NCBI GenBank assembly: GCA_965248765.1
Contig: CBDFKF010000004.1
Span: forward strand, 186,001-250,000
Source of the DNA: CBDFKF01 sp965248765
GTDB lineage: Bacteria; Pseudomonadota; Alphaproteobacteria; VGEJ01
Direction: 5' to 3'
Length of the DNA stretch: 64,000 nucleotides
Both the position numbers and the translations under genes were made by a program. Of this stretch, positions 44,208 through 52,814 are shown piece after piece. Under the pieces are notes generated by a model. It did no database searches, was not told where the DNA came from, and saw only the letters and a program-made list of their open reading frames with translations. Every line of letters starts with the position of its first letter. The first letter of the stretch is position 1.

Positions 44208-46241
44208 GCTGACTCGATGATAGTCTCGCCGCCCTCGTCGAGCCAGATCGCATGGGCGCCGTTCCGCCAGATGTCGAAGCGATCAATCACGTGAGTCCGT
44301 TTGGCGCAGCCCCCCAGGACGGGCATCAGGCTCACCACAACATCGGTCCCGGCGTAGTCTTCGGCGAGCGCCCGGGCATCGTTGACAATCGCCACCGTTT
44401 GGCCCCGCGCCTGGTAAATGCAGCCGAGGCCATCGCAGCGGAGTCGCTCTGCTGCATGCTCGGCCTGGGGCCAGGATATCGCGGAGGGCGGTCCGTGGCG
44501 GCGTAGCCAAGTCTCGGCGACGATGCCGCGCGCGCGGCGCGACGAGAGCATCGGGCCGCCGTCCTCGGCTCGGACCGCGACGAGTTTGGCATTGTCCGAG
44601 ACCAGCAAGTCCGGTTGATCCACGAAGGCTATAGCCGCAAGGCCACCGGCGATGGCGGGAAGACCGAGCAGGCGCCAGCGCCGCCGCCATAGACAGAGCC
44701 ACAGGCCCCCGAGACCGACCGCGATCAGGCCGCCCACTGGCAGCGGCGGCAGCGGTGTCACTGCCGCTGGCCACGCGGCAACCGTGTGCGCGATCCATAA
44801 CACCGCCTCGATTCCCCAACCCATCGGCACGAGCGCTGCGCCTTCGAGACCAAACGGCATGAGCGCGTAGGCGGCGAGCGCAAGCGGCATGATCCAGAGC
44901 GCCGTTATTGGCACGGCCCCGAGATTGGCGATGAGCCCGTAACTCACAACCCGGTCGAAATGGAAAGCAGCGAACGGCGCGGTGGCGAGACCGGCGATCA
45001 ACGTGGTGATGTCTACGCCAAGGAGATAGAGCCCGAGGCGCCGGGTGACCCTGGCCCGGCGACGCCAGGCGGTCAGCCGCTCCCGCAGTGCCTCGTACAC
45101 CGCGATCAAGGCCACGACCGCAGCAAATGACATCTGGAAGCTGGGCCCCAATAGGCTTTCAGGGCGAGCCATCAGAACCACCGTCGCCGCCCACGCCACC
45201 AACGCCATCGAGAATGCGAGCCGGTCGAGCATCACTGCCACCAGAACCAACCCCGTCATAAGATACGCGCGCTGCGTCGGCACCGTCGCGCCGGTGACGA
45301 GGAGGTAGCCAAGCGCGCCGATCAGGGTGACGGCCGCGGCCCACTTCTTGATCGGATAACGCAGCGTCACGGCCGGCCACAGCGCAAGCGAGGCGCGGAC
45401 CACGAAGAACAGGCTTGCCGCCAGCAGTCCCATGTGCAATCCCGAGATCGCGAGCAGGTGGGCGAGGCCCGCATCGCTGCGAGATCGGCGGCGGGGATGG
45501 TGCCGCGATCGCCCGTCATCAGCGCCGCGGCAATCCCGCCGGCAGCGGGTCCGAGTGCGTCGCGCACCCGCGCGGCGAGCGTGTTACGCAGACGGCCGAG
45601 CCCGGGCGCGAACCAGCCATTCGATTCCGCTGTGCCGTCGATCCGCGTTACAGGGCTTATCGCATAACCGACCGCACCGAGGCGCTCGAACCAAGCCCGG
45701 CGGGCGAAGTCGAAGGCGCCGGGTGCTGCCGGGCGCGGAGGCGCCCCCAATCACCAACGCGCACACCGCCGCGCTCGGTGCGAACGGTGATTCGCACGCG
45801 CTTGGGCGTGGCGCCCACGTCGAGGCCCGAAATGGTCGCGTGATCGAAGAGTAGCCGCACCCCGTGCTCACGTGCCTGCACCTCGACGATGCGCCCGCTG
45901 GTCGTCGCCGGCCCTATCTCGCCCGTGAGGACGGGGGCCGCTACGTCATGGCTCCGCCACTGGGCCATCGCGAACCCCAGCCCGACGGCAATTGCCGCGA
46001 TCGCGACAATTCGCCAAGCCGGACGATGACGCGCGGCGATAAGAAAAAGTGTGGCGAACGCGAGCCACGCGCCTCCCGTCCATGGCGGCGGCTCGATCCG
46101 CAGCCCGAAATAGAGCGCGATTCCGGTACCCAGCAGCACCGGAAGCCACAGGAACCAGCGCTCACGCTCGGCCACGAACTCGCCCGCGAGCGCCGACCAC
46201 GCGGTGGCACCGGTATCGGGTGTAGAGGCACGTGGCCCCAT
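44165..46241 (-). pseudogene. comEC: comEC/rec2 DNA-uptake channel gene, two frameshifts
   Basis: Inner-membrane channel of DNA uptake, here split over three frames. Part 1 (from ATG 46241, reading down to about 45740) has two membrane segments and a DUF4131/OB-like region ending VGDWGRLRA. Part 2 (about 45730-45475) reads RPAAPGAFDFARRAWFERLGA to IPAADLAAMR. Part 3 (about 45470-44165) resumes at GLAHLLAISGLHMGLLAAS and runs through the competence membrane domain to a soluble C-terminal domain. Each join needs a 1- or 2-base shift and a few residues of the family seem missing at both. Either a recent pseudogene or assembly/sequencing errors; the rest of the coding sequence is well kept, suggesting it broke recently. 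Confidence 0.8.
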
Positions 46242-46337
46242 GTCGCGGTCCGCGGTCTGCTGAAAGCCGGCCGGGCTTATGCTACACAACCGGCCGCAAT
46301 GGTGCGTGCCACCGCGCGACATCACATGGCACCGGAC

Positions 46338-47747
46338 ATGACCGTCGTTACCCGATTTGCCCCCTCCCCCACAGGCTTTCTGCACATCGGCGGTGCGCGC
46401 ACGGCTTTGTTCAACTGGCTGTATGCGCAGCACACGGGGGGGCGTTTTCTTTTGCGGATTGAGGACACCGATCGCGAGCGCTCGACCGAGGCGGCGGTGC
46501 ACGCGATCATCGATGGGCTCGTGTGGCTAGGGATCGACTGGGAGGGGGAGCCGGTGTTCCAGTCAACGAGAGCGCAGCGCCACGCCGAGGTCGCGCGCCG
46601 ATTGCTCGACGAGGACCGCGCGTATCGCTGCTACTGCACCCCCGAAGAACTCGCCGAGATGCGAGAGCAAGCGCGTGCCGAAGGGCGCTCGGTTCGCTAC
46701 GACGGGCGCTGGCGGGACCGCGATCCAGCCGAAGCGCCGCCTGGTATCCCGCCGGTCGTGCGGTTCAAGGCACCGCAGGCAGGAGACACAGTGATCGCCG
46801 ATCGCGTACAGGGTGACGTTCGCTTTGCGAACGCCGAACTCGACGACATGGTGCTGCTGCGGGCCGATGGCACTCCCACCTACATGCTCTCAGTGGTCGT
46901 TGATGACCATGACATGGATATCACCCATGTCATTCGCGGGGATGATCATCTCAACAACGCGGCGCGCCAGGCGCAGCTGATCGGCTCTCTGGGCTGGACC
47001 ACGCCGGTTTATGGCCACGTCCCCCTGATCCACGGCAGCGACGGAGCACGCCTGTCCAAACGCCACGGCGCGCTTGGCGTCGAAAGTTACCGTGACCTCG
47101 GTTATGTGCCGTGGGCGGTGTGCAACTACCTCCTGCGCCTCGGCTGGAGCCATAGCGACGATGAGATCATCTCAAGCGAGCAGGCCATTGCATGGTTCGA
47201 TCTCAGCGGCATCGGACGCGGCGCCTCGCGCTTCGACGGCGCAAGGCTCGAAAGCCTCAATGCTCACTATCTACGCGAGACTGACGATCGAGAGCTCGAA
47301 GATGCTATTGCTGCTCGGCTCCCGGGGACCGGTATCGGCCTGAGCGATACCGTGCGACCGTGCTTGCGCGCGCTTCTTCCCGTCCTCAAACCTCGCGCTA
47401 AAACACTAATTGAACTCATTGATATTTCGTCATTTATCTGGTCCGAACGGCCGCTTGAACTGGACCAAAATGCCGAGCGTTTGTTAACCATTGAGGCGCG
47501 CGCGATGCTCGCTCGTCTAGGCGTAAAATTGGAGCAAACAGAGCATTGGTCGGCGCCGGGTCTCGAGGTCACGGTGCGCACGTTCGCAGATGACGAGGCC
47601 GTGAAGCTTGGTGCCGTCGCACAACCGCTTCGCGTCGCCTTGACCGGGCGCAAGACCTCGCCTGGGATCTTCGAGGTTTTGGCTGCGCTCGGCCGGGACG
47701 AATCGCTCGCGCGCATCGACGATGCCACGGCGGCCCGAGGCACCTGA
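46338..47747 (+). CDS. gltX: Glutamyl-tRNA synthetase
   Basis: Class I aminoacyl-tRNA synthetase charging tRNA-Glu (and possibly tRNA-Gln in organisms using GatCAB); 469 aa. The HIGH-type signature is RFAPSPTGFLHIGGARTA, the KMSKS-type loop GARLSKRHGA. The C-terminal anticodon-binding region is more AT-rich around 47395-47490 than its surroundings. ATG 46338 is chosen because the catalytic fold begins at once (TVVTRFAPSP); ATG 46326 in frame is an alternative. Confidence 0.96.
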   Translation: MTVVTRFAPSPTGFLHIGGARTALFNWLYAQHTGGRFLLRIEDTDRERSTEAAVHAIIDGLVWLGIDWEGEPVFQSTRAQRHAEVARRLLDEDRAYRCYCTPEELAEMREQARAEGRSVRYDGRWRDRDPAEAPPGIPPVVRFKAPQAGDTVIADRVQGDVRFANAELDDMVLLRADGTPTYMLSVVVDDHDMDITHVIRGDDHLNNAARQAQLIGSLGWTTPVYGHVPLIHGSDGARLSKRHGALGVESYRDLGYVPWAVCNYLLRLGWSHSDDEIISSEQAIAWFDLSGIGRGASRFDGARLESLNAHYLRETDDRELEDAIAARLPGTGIGLSDTVRPCLRALLPVLKPRAKTLIELIDISSFIWSERPLELDQNAERLLTIEARAMLARLGVKLEQTEHWSAPGLEVTVRTFADDEAVKLGAVAQPLRVALTGRKTSPGIFEVLAALGRDESLARIDDATAARGT

Positions 47748-47751
47748 GAAA

Positions 47752-48168
47752 TCACGCCGTCACGGCGGTGCACTCGATCTCTACGAGGATGTCCGGCATC
47801 GCCAGCGTCGGGACGCCTAGAAACATCGCAGCCGGCGGCGTCTCTACCGGAAAGAACGCTTTGAGCGCCGCGGTAAACTCTTCGAGCCGGTGCGGCTCGT
47901 ATCCGACAATGTAGGAGCGTACCTGCACGACGTCAGCCGGGGTCGCGCCAGCATCGGCCAAAGCAAGCCGCACGTGCGCCAACGCAGCGTGGTATTGGGC
48001 AAGATTGTCACCCTCGCCGATCAAGTTCTCATCAGCATCGAGGGCGACTTGGCCCGATAGATAGATCGTGCGCCCGCCCCGCACGGCGACGGCCTGCGAG
48101 AGCCCATATTTGCGGCTATCGTAAAGGGTGTCCGGGTTGTGGTGAGTGACTTCGAAGGTCTCTGCCAT
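47752..48168 (-). CDS. RidA/YjgF-family protein
   Basis: Small trimeric Rid-family protein, 138 aa. RidA proper hydrolyses reactive enamines/imines from PLP enzymes; other subfamilies act in catabolic pathways. Visible: GGRTIYLSGQVALD, the HVRLALADAGATPADVVQVRSYI region, then PPAAMFLGVPTLAMPDILVEIECTA, where archetypal RidA has an Arg and CxxVxxLP. The archetype's catalytic arginine is not evident, so this is probably not the house-keeping RidA. Its stop lies 4 bases from that of gltX (convergent). Confidence 0.85.
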   Translation of the reverse strand: MAETFEVTHHNPDTLYDSRKYGLSQAVAVRGGRTIYLSGQVALDADENLIGEGDNLAQYHAALAHVRLALADAGATPADVVQVRSYIVGYEPHRLEEFTAALKAFFPVETPPAAMFLGVPTLAMPDILVEIECTAVTA

Positions 48169-48195
48169 GTTGGCCTCGCTGTAGGTGCCCGATGA

Positions 48196-48999
48196 TCAGC
48201 CCTGCGCGCGCAGGGCGCCCCGCCGAAGATACCAGCCCAACGCCCCGACGTTGGCGGCGACCACGACCATAACAAGACAAGCGAGCCCGAAGGCAGGCAG
48301 CGGCGGCATAGACGTTGCGAGAAGATGCAGCGCCAGGCAGAAGCTCGCATATGTGACTACGGAGCGCTGTGCGGATGTCAGCAGCGCTGCAGCGAAGTCG
48401 CCGCCATGGGTGCGGTGGATGGTCCACGCCGCGGTACAGAAGATGATCGGAAACGCAAGGCCGAGGCCTGCCAGGCTCGGCCCGATGTGTGTCCCTAGGG
48501 CAGCGAACCCCGCCGCCCAAGCGCCAGCGACTAGGCCGCGGGCGAGCAGAAGGCGGAAGGCGGAAGGCTCTTGCTCGGGGGCGGCAAATAGATCAAGTCG
48601 CCGTCGCCCCAAGAATGCAATCAGGGCCCCGCCAGCGATCAGCGCGAAAGCGCTGGGCAAATCGAGGTCCACCCAGGAGAAGGCGGCCGCGGCAATCAGC
48701 CACGCGAGGCTCGCGCCGAGCGCGCACAAGGGGAAATCGAAGCGCTTGGCGAGGTTCACGTACGCTGCGGCGAAAATCAACACTGCACCAGTCGAGGCAA
48801 AGCTCACCAGCGCGCCTTCGGCAATGAAGGGCGCCGGGTGATCGAGAGCGAGGAAAAAGAACCCAGGTCCGGCGTTCATCGGCACCGTCAGAAGGACGCT
48901 TGCCATGAACGCGCCCGCACGCTCGGCGATGCGGGCAACGCCAACGATCATCAGCGCCGTGACGGTGATCTTCCAACCAAGCTCGACGAGGAGTTCCAC
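48196..48999 (-). CDS. Uncharacterised multi-pass membrane protein
   Basis: About 267 aa (up to 283 if a GTG at 49047 is used) with roughly eight hydrophobic helices and short basic loops, for example GRRRLDLF around the middle. I do not recognise the family; no transporter motif is obvious. Two stretches, GAFMASVLLTVPMNAGPGFFF and its later counterpart near LAGLGLAFPIIFCTAAW, hint at an internal duplication, common in small carriers. It is divergent from the cupin gene and ends 27 bases before the RidA-like gene, so those two may be co-transcribed. Confidence 0.7.
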   Translation of the reverse strand: MELLVELGWKITVTALMIVGVARIAERAGAFMASVLLTVPMNAGPGFFFLALDHPAPFIAEGALVSFASTGAVLIFAAAYVNLAKRFDFPLCALGASLAWLIAAAAFSWVDLDLPSAFALIAGGALIAFLGRRRLDLFAAPEQEPSAFRLLLARGLVAGAWAAGFAALGTHIGPSLAGLGLAFPIIFCTAAWTIHRTHGGDFAAALLTSAQRSVVTYASFCLALHLLATSMPPLPAFGLACLVMVVVAANVGALGWYLRRGALRAQG

Positions 49000-49077
49000 T
49001 GGTGTCCGGGGATGGATGTGAGGGCGCCGCGAGCTTGCTATGATCACAAGATCAGAGACAAGCCGGAAAGAGCTGCC

Positions 49078-49473
49078 ATGACCAAGGAGATGACGTTCAA
49101 CTTAAGCCGCGCCGAATCAGCCGATTTCGCAACGGACGGTCTACGCTCGTTCTTCGAATACCGCGATCTCGGCATCAAAGACGCGACCGGCGGCAAGGCC
49201 CAGGCTCAGGTGATACGCGCCCGTGGCGGCCACGCTGAGCGCGCCGAGTGGCACAAGCACGTGCTCGACTTCCAGTTTTTCTATGTACTCAAAGGATGGG
49301 CGCGGTTCGAGTACGAGGGAATCGGCGAGGTGCGGGTGGGCCCTGGCGACTGCGTGCACCAACCGCCGGGCATCCATCACCGCGAGATCGATCATTCCGA
49401 CGATCTGGAGCTGATCGAGGTCACCCTTCCCGGGGATTTCGAGACGGCTGAGGTCTCACCGTCGGACACGTGA
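49078..49473 (+). CDS. Cupin-domain protein
   Basis: Single-domain cupin, 131 aa. The beta-barrel metal motif 1 is present as W58-H59-K60-H61 followed by the FFYVLKGWARFEYEG strand pair, and motif 2 is GPGDCVHQPPGIHH (H94, H100). Such small cupins are metal-dependent sugar, aromatic or amino-acid enzymes or ligand sensors; no substrate can be named. The ATG at 49078 follows GGAAAGAG. Neighbours suggest a small-molecule catabolic role, as inference only. Confidence 0.85.
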   Translation: MTKEMTFNLSRAESADFATDGLRSFFEYRDLGIKDATGGKAQAQVIRARGGHAERAEWHKHVLDFQFFYVLKGWARFEYEGIGEVRVGPGDCVHQPPGIHHREIDHSDDLELIEVTLPGDFETAEVSPSDT

Positions 49474-49534
49474 ACGGCGCCGCCTGAGGCAAGGTGAGGG
49501 CGCTGCGCCCACGGCCGCGTATGCGTCGATCCTC

Positions 49535-49563
49535 TTGACCTTTCATCGGGCCCCGCATAGCGT
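49535..49563 (+). promoter_or_regulatory. Possible promoter of the solute-binding protein gene
   Basis: TTGACC (49535-49540), 17 bases, TAGCGT (49558-49563), 72 bases before the start codon. The -35 is good, the -10 weak. Confidence 0.3.
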
Positions 49564-49635
49564 TCTGAAGCGCCTAAGGTATCGCCAGTGATGATCCTAA
49601 GTGCAGCAATAAGCAGATGACAGGGAGCAGCTGAT

Positions 49636-51033
49636 ATGAACGATCGCGACCACGATGCTTACCAATCGATCAAAGCGCAGGTCGCGCACGATCGAAAGAA
49701 TTGGTTGAGTCGCCGGCAAATGTTGAAGGCGAGCACGGCGGCCGCTGTCGCCGCCGTCGCCGCCACTTACCAGCCCAAGGAAGTATTCGCGGACGTCAAG
49801 GGCGAGGTGACACTGTACTTCGCGGAGGGAAAGCGCTGGGGCGATACTCAACGCGCCGTGGCGCCGCTCTTCAACAAGGCTTACCCCAACGTCGAGATCA
49901 ATTTCGCCGGTCAGCCGATCTCCGACTTCTTCCAAACAGTGATCGCACGCATGTCGGTGAAGGCGCCGGACTTCGATGTGACCTACATCGACTGGGGGCG
50001 CTTCCCGGGCATCCACGCGGTCGATGCCATGGACTCGATCGAGGGGCGCATGGCTGAGGATCCCGGCTGGGCCGCCGACTACGCCGTCGACGTGCCGGGC
50101 CAGGTCTCAGATCTCTACCGCATCCCCGGCGGGCCGGACGGTGAGCTGCACGGGTTGACCGCCGATGGCAATCTGATGACGACCTTCTATCGCAAGGACG
50201 TCTTCGATTCCAAAGGCATCACCTATCCCACCAACTGGGCCGATGCGATCGACGTCTCGAAGGAGGTGCACGATCCGGAGAACGGTCAGTACGGCCACAT
50301 CTCATGCTTCCAGCGCGGGGCCTGGGCGGGAACCGTGTTCTGGGGCGTGCACGCCACCTGCGGTGGCTGGTGGTTCGACAAGATGGAGCCGGGCGGCTGG
50401 AACCCAGCCTTCGCGACCGATGCCGGCTATGAGACGCTGCGCATCCTCGAACAGCTCTTCAAGTACGCGCACCCTGTGAGCTTCAATGCCACTGAGGACG
50501 AGTGCAACAAGGCCTTCGCCTCCGGCAATGCGGTCTACGGCCCGTTGACCTGGGGCACGGCGGTGCTGAACGATGCGAGCTTCACCGAGTTCCACGACCG
50601 CATGTTCATTGACCTACCCCCGGCCGGCAAAAGCCCGGGGAGCGGGCAGAAGCCGCAGATGGGAGGCCTCGGCCAGTTCCTCAACAAGTGGGGCGAAAAC
50701 AAAGACGCCGCCTGGGCCTACATGAAGTACTTCAACTCAGGCGACTACACTGACCCCGCGATCGGCGATGCCATCGTCGCCGCCGGTGGGCAGCCGGCCC
50801 GTGCCTCGGTCCTGAAACGCAACCAGGGCCACAACTTCCTGGCCGGCTTGTACAAGGGCTTCCCGCTGTCAGTCGGATACCTCATGCAGATCCCGGAGGC
50901 GAATGCCATCCAGGCCCTTATGGGTGAGGAGGCCGCGGACTTCGTCAACGGCGAGAAGGACATCGAAGCCGCGCTCAAGGCGATGGACGATCGCACCCGG
51001 CGGCTGATGGAGGACGGCGGCTACTACGGCTGA
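49636..51033 (+). CDS. Tat-exported ABC-type solute-binding protein
   Basis: Periplasmic extracellular solute-binding protein, family 1 type (COG1653-like), 465 aa. A twin-arginine signal is visible: SRRQMLK at 25-31, then an Ala-rich segment and likely cleavage near VFA-DVKGE (52/53). The mature protein begins GEVTLYFAEGKRWGD and keeps the two-lobe pattern, including SDFFQTVIARMSVKAPDFDVTY-like and GNAVYGPLTW segments. Family 1 proteins usually bind sugars or polyols; the ligand is unknown. No permease or ATPase gene is adjacent. A strong hairpin follows the stop. Confidence 0.88.
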   Translation: MNDRDHDAYQSIKAQVAHDRKNWLSRRQMLKASTAAAVAAVAATYQPKEVFADVKGEVTLYFAEGKRWGDTQRAVAPLFNKAYPNVEINFAGQPISDFFQTVIARMSVKAPDFDVTYIDWGRFPGIHAVDAMDSIEGRMAEDPGWAADYAVDVPGQVSDLYRIPGGPDGELHGLTADGNLMTTFYRKDVFDSKGITYPTNWADAIDVSKEVHDPENGQYGHISCFQRGAWAGTVFWGVHATCGGWWFDKMEPGGWNPAFATDAGYETLRILEQLFKYAHPVSFNATEDECNKAFASGNAVYGPLTWGTAVLNDASFTEFHDRMFIDLPPAGKSPGSGQKPQMGGLGQFLNKWGENKDAAWAYMKYFNSGDYTDPAIGDAIVAAGGQPARASVLKRNQGHNFLAGLYKGFPLSVGYLMQIPEANAIQALMGEEAADFVNGEKDIEAALKAMDDRTRRLMEDGGYYG

Positions 51034-51057
51034 CGACCCGTTCTTGGATGTTCAATC

Positions 51058-51085
51058 ACCGGCCCGGCGGCAACGTCGGGCCGGT
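51058..51085 (+). terminator. Hairpin after the solute-binding protein gene
   Basis: ACCGGCCCG (51058-51066) and CGGGCCGGT (51077-51085), perfect 9-bp arms with a 10-base loop, starting 25 bases past the stop. There is no T-run. Probably an mRNA 3' end or attenuating structure ahead of the hydrolase gene. Confidence 0.5.
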
Positions 51086-51154
51086 CCACTTCGGGCCCCC
51101 CACGCGTGGTAGCATCGCTGCTCGCCGCGACAAGAAGAAACAGGGAGAAGATCG

Positions 51155-52057
51155 ATGCGACGCAAGCGGATCGCGGTCGATGGTTACAAAGTAACCACCT
51201 ACACCGAGGGCAGCGGCAACCACGTGCTCCTAGTCGTGCACGGCGGGCCGGGAGTGCCTTGCAGCTATGTCCGCGATGCCCACTTGCGCTACGCCAAGCA
51301 GGGTTTCCGCGTCGTCTCGTGGGACCAGCTCGGTTGCGGCGAGTCCGATCGACCCGACGATCCCTCGCTGTGGCAAATCCCCCGTTTTGTTGAGGAGCTC
51401 GAGACGGTCCGCACCACGCTCGGCCTCGGCAAGATCTATCTCCTCGGAAATTCCTGGGGTGGCATGCTCGCCACCGAGTATTGCCTCGAATACCAGGAGA
51501 ACGTGCATTGCGCGGTGATCGGCAACATCGCTTTCGACATGCGGCTGATGCAAACCGGCTTTCGCCGCGTTAAGCAGAACCTTGGCGATGAGACGGTGCG
51601 CATGATGGCACTGCGCGAATCCGAGGGCACCACCGACCACCCCGAGTACAAAGCGGCGGTCGACATCTTGCTCTATCGGCATATGTGCCGAATGGACGAT
51701 TGGCCGAAGTCGGTGTCCTCCGCGCTTGACCCCGAGAATTTGGGCATACCCACCATGAGGGCGATGTTCGGGCCCCACCTTTTTAACTGCACGGGCAATC
51801 TGAGGGACTGGGAGCGCACCGACGATGTGCACCGGATCACGATCCCGGTCATGCTAACGAGCGGTGAGCACGACTACGTGTTGCCCGAGTTCGTAAACAT
51901 AGGGACGGACTATTTTCCGAACGTCGAATACACAATGTGTCGCGGCGCCGGCCATATGCCGTTCTGGGAGACGCCCGAGGTGTATCACGGCGCCATCTCG
52001 GCCTTCCTGGCCAAACACCGCGTACGTACCACGCGGAAACGCCAGCGGAAGGGGTGA
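51155..52057 (+). CDS. Proline iminopeptidase-like alpha/beta hydrolase
   Basis: Cytosolic alpha/beta hydrolase, 300 aa, of the peptidase S33 (proline iminopeptidase) group. HGGPG (29-33) forms the oxyanion hole, the nucleophile is S100 in GNSWGG, the acid is the Asp of SGEHDYVLPE, and the base is the His of GAGHMPFWE. Members release N-terminal proline or hydrolyse amides and related esters. The start has AGGGAGAAG upstream. Its placement after the solute-binding protein gene suggests the transported compound may be a peptide or amide, which is speculation. Confidence 0.88.
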   Translation: MRRKRIAVDGYKVTTYTEGSGNHVLLVVHGGPGVPCSYVRDAHLRYAKQGFRVVSWDQLGCGESDRPDDPSLWQIPRFVEELETVRTTLGLGKIYLLGNSWGGMLATEYCLEYQENVHCAVIGNIAFDMRLMQTGFRRVKQNLGDETVRMMALRESEGTTDHPEYKAAVDILLYRHMCRMDDWPKSVSSALDPENLGIPTMRAMFGPHLFNCTGNLRDWERTDDVHRITIPVMLTSGEHDYVLPEFVNIGTDYFPNVEYTMCRGAGHMPFWETPEVYHGAISAFLAKHRVRTTRKRQRKG

Positions 52058-52090
52058 TACCGCGACAATGACCGCACCAGAGGGCTGAAC

Positions 52091-52584
52091 ATGGGGCAAA
52101 TGGTTAGCGGGGTCTGGCACGATGATCCGGCCGAACGGGCGAGCGCCGACGACGACGGCCGTTTCCGCCGCGTCGCCTCGCTGATGCGAAACTGGGTCAC
52201 CGCGGATGGCCGCCCCGGCCCAACCGGAGTCGGGGGCTTCCCGGCCGAGCCGGGGCGCTACCACCTCTACGTCGCGATCAACTGCCCGTGGGCGCATCGC
52301 ACATTGATCATGCGCGCGCTTAAGCGTCTCAACGATGTGGTCTCGCTCTCCGTGGTGGCTGCAACGTGCGCCGAATCGTCGATTACCCCAACCTTTGGGC
52401 CTATACGCGGGAGCTTTACCAGACGCGTGGGATCGCGGAGACCGTAGATGCCGACATCTACAAACGGGGCTATTACTCGCCGAGCCCGCTCCGCAATCCT
52501 CTCGGCATCGTTCCCAAGGGTCCGCTGATCGACTTCACCGCACCCCACGACCGCGATCGGGTCCGTCTAATGACACTTCAGTAA
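52091..52584 (+). pseudogene. Glutathionyl-hydroquinone reductase remnant (internal deletion)
   Basis: Two pieces of a YqjG/ECM4-type glutathionyl-hydroquinone reductase, whose normal length is about 320-330 aa. The N-terminal piece (52091 to about 52360) keeps MGQMVSGVWHDD, FRRVASLMRNWVTADG and the catalytic cysteine in INCPWAHRTL. The C-terminal piece (about 52363-52584, another frame) keeps VDYPNLWAYTRELYQ, IYKRGYYSPSPL and GIVPKGPLIDFTAPHDR. Around 150 residues between them are gone and the join is out of frame, so no active enzyme can be made. It lies 33 bases after the hydrolase gene. Confidence 0.88.
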
Positions 52585-52696
52585 AGAATTAAGATATGCG
52601 TGTTAATCACTGTCGAACAACCATATTTAGGCGCCCTCCGGTGTTCGCATCGGCGCATGACATGGGATGAGAATCCACTTTTCGGCGCGGAGTAAC

Positions 52697-52702
52697 TATA
52701 AT
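52697..52702 (+). promoter_or_regulatory. Probable gltA -10 element
   Basis: TATAAT, a perfect -10, in the AT-richer 230-base gap before gltA, 113 bases upstream of its start. No good -35 lies 16-18 bases away (TCCACT region), so an activator or another sigma factor could be involved. Confidence 0.4.
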
Positions 52703-52814
52703 CGCGGCCAACCGGCGGGCTCGGTAACACGCCGCGGGAGGCTTGTGACCCAGGCCTCTCAACGAATCATAAATATTGCCGCGCTGCCGCGCGCTCCCAG
52801 GGGAAAGGACGACG

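Noticed and set aside
46239..46340. Longer gltX starting upstream at 45864
   Set aside because: The added 158 codons lie opposite the comEC 5' part, have no similarity, and the catalytic fold begins right after ATG 46338.
49498..49510. GGGCG-CTG-CGCCC as a terminator of the cupin gene
   Set aside because: Only a 5-bp stem with a 3-base loop and no T-run; too weak to call.
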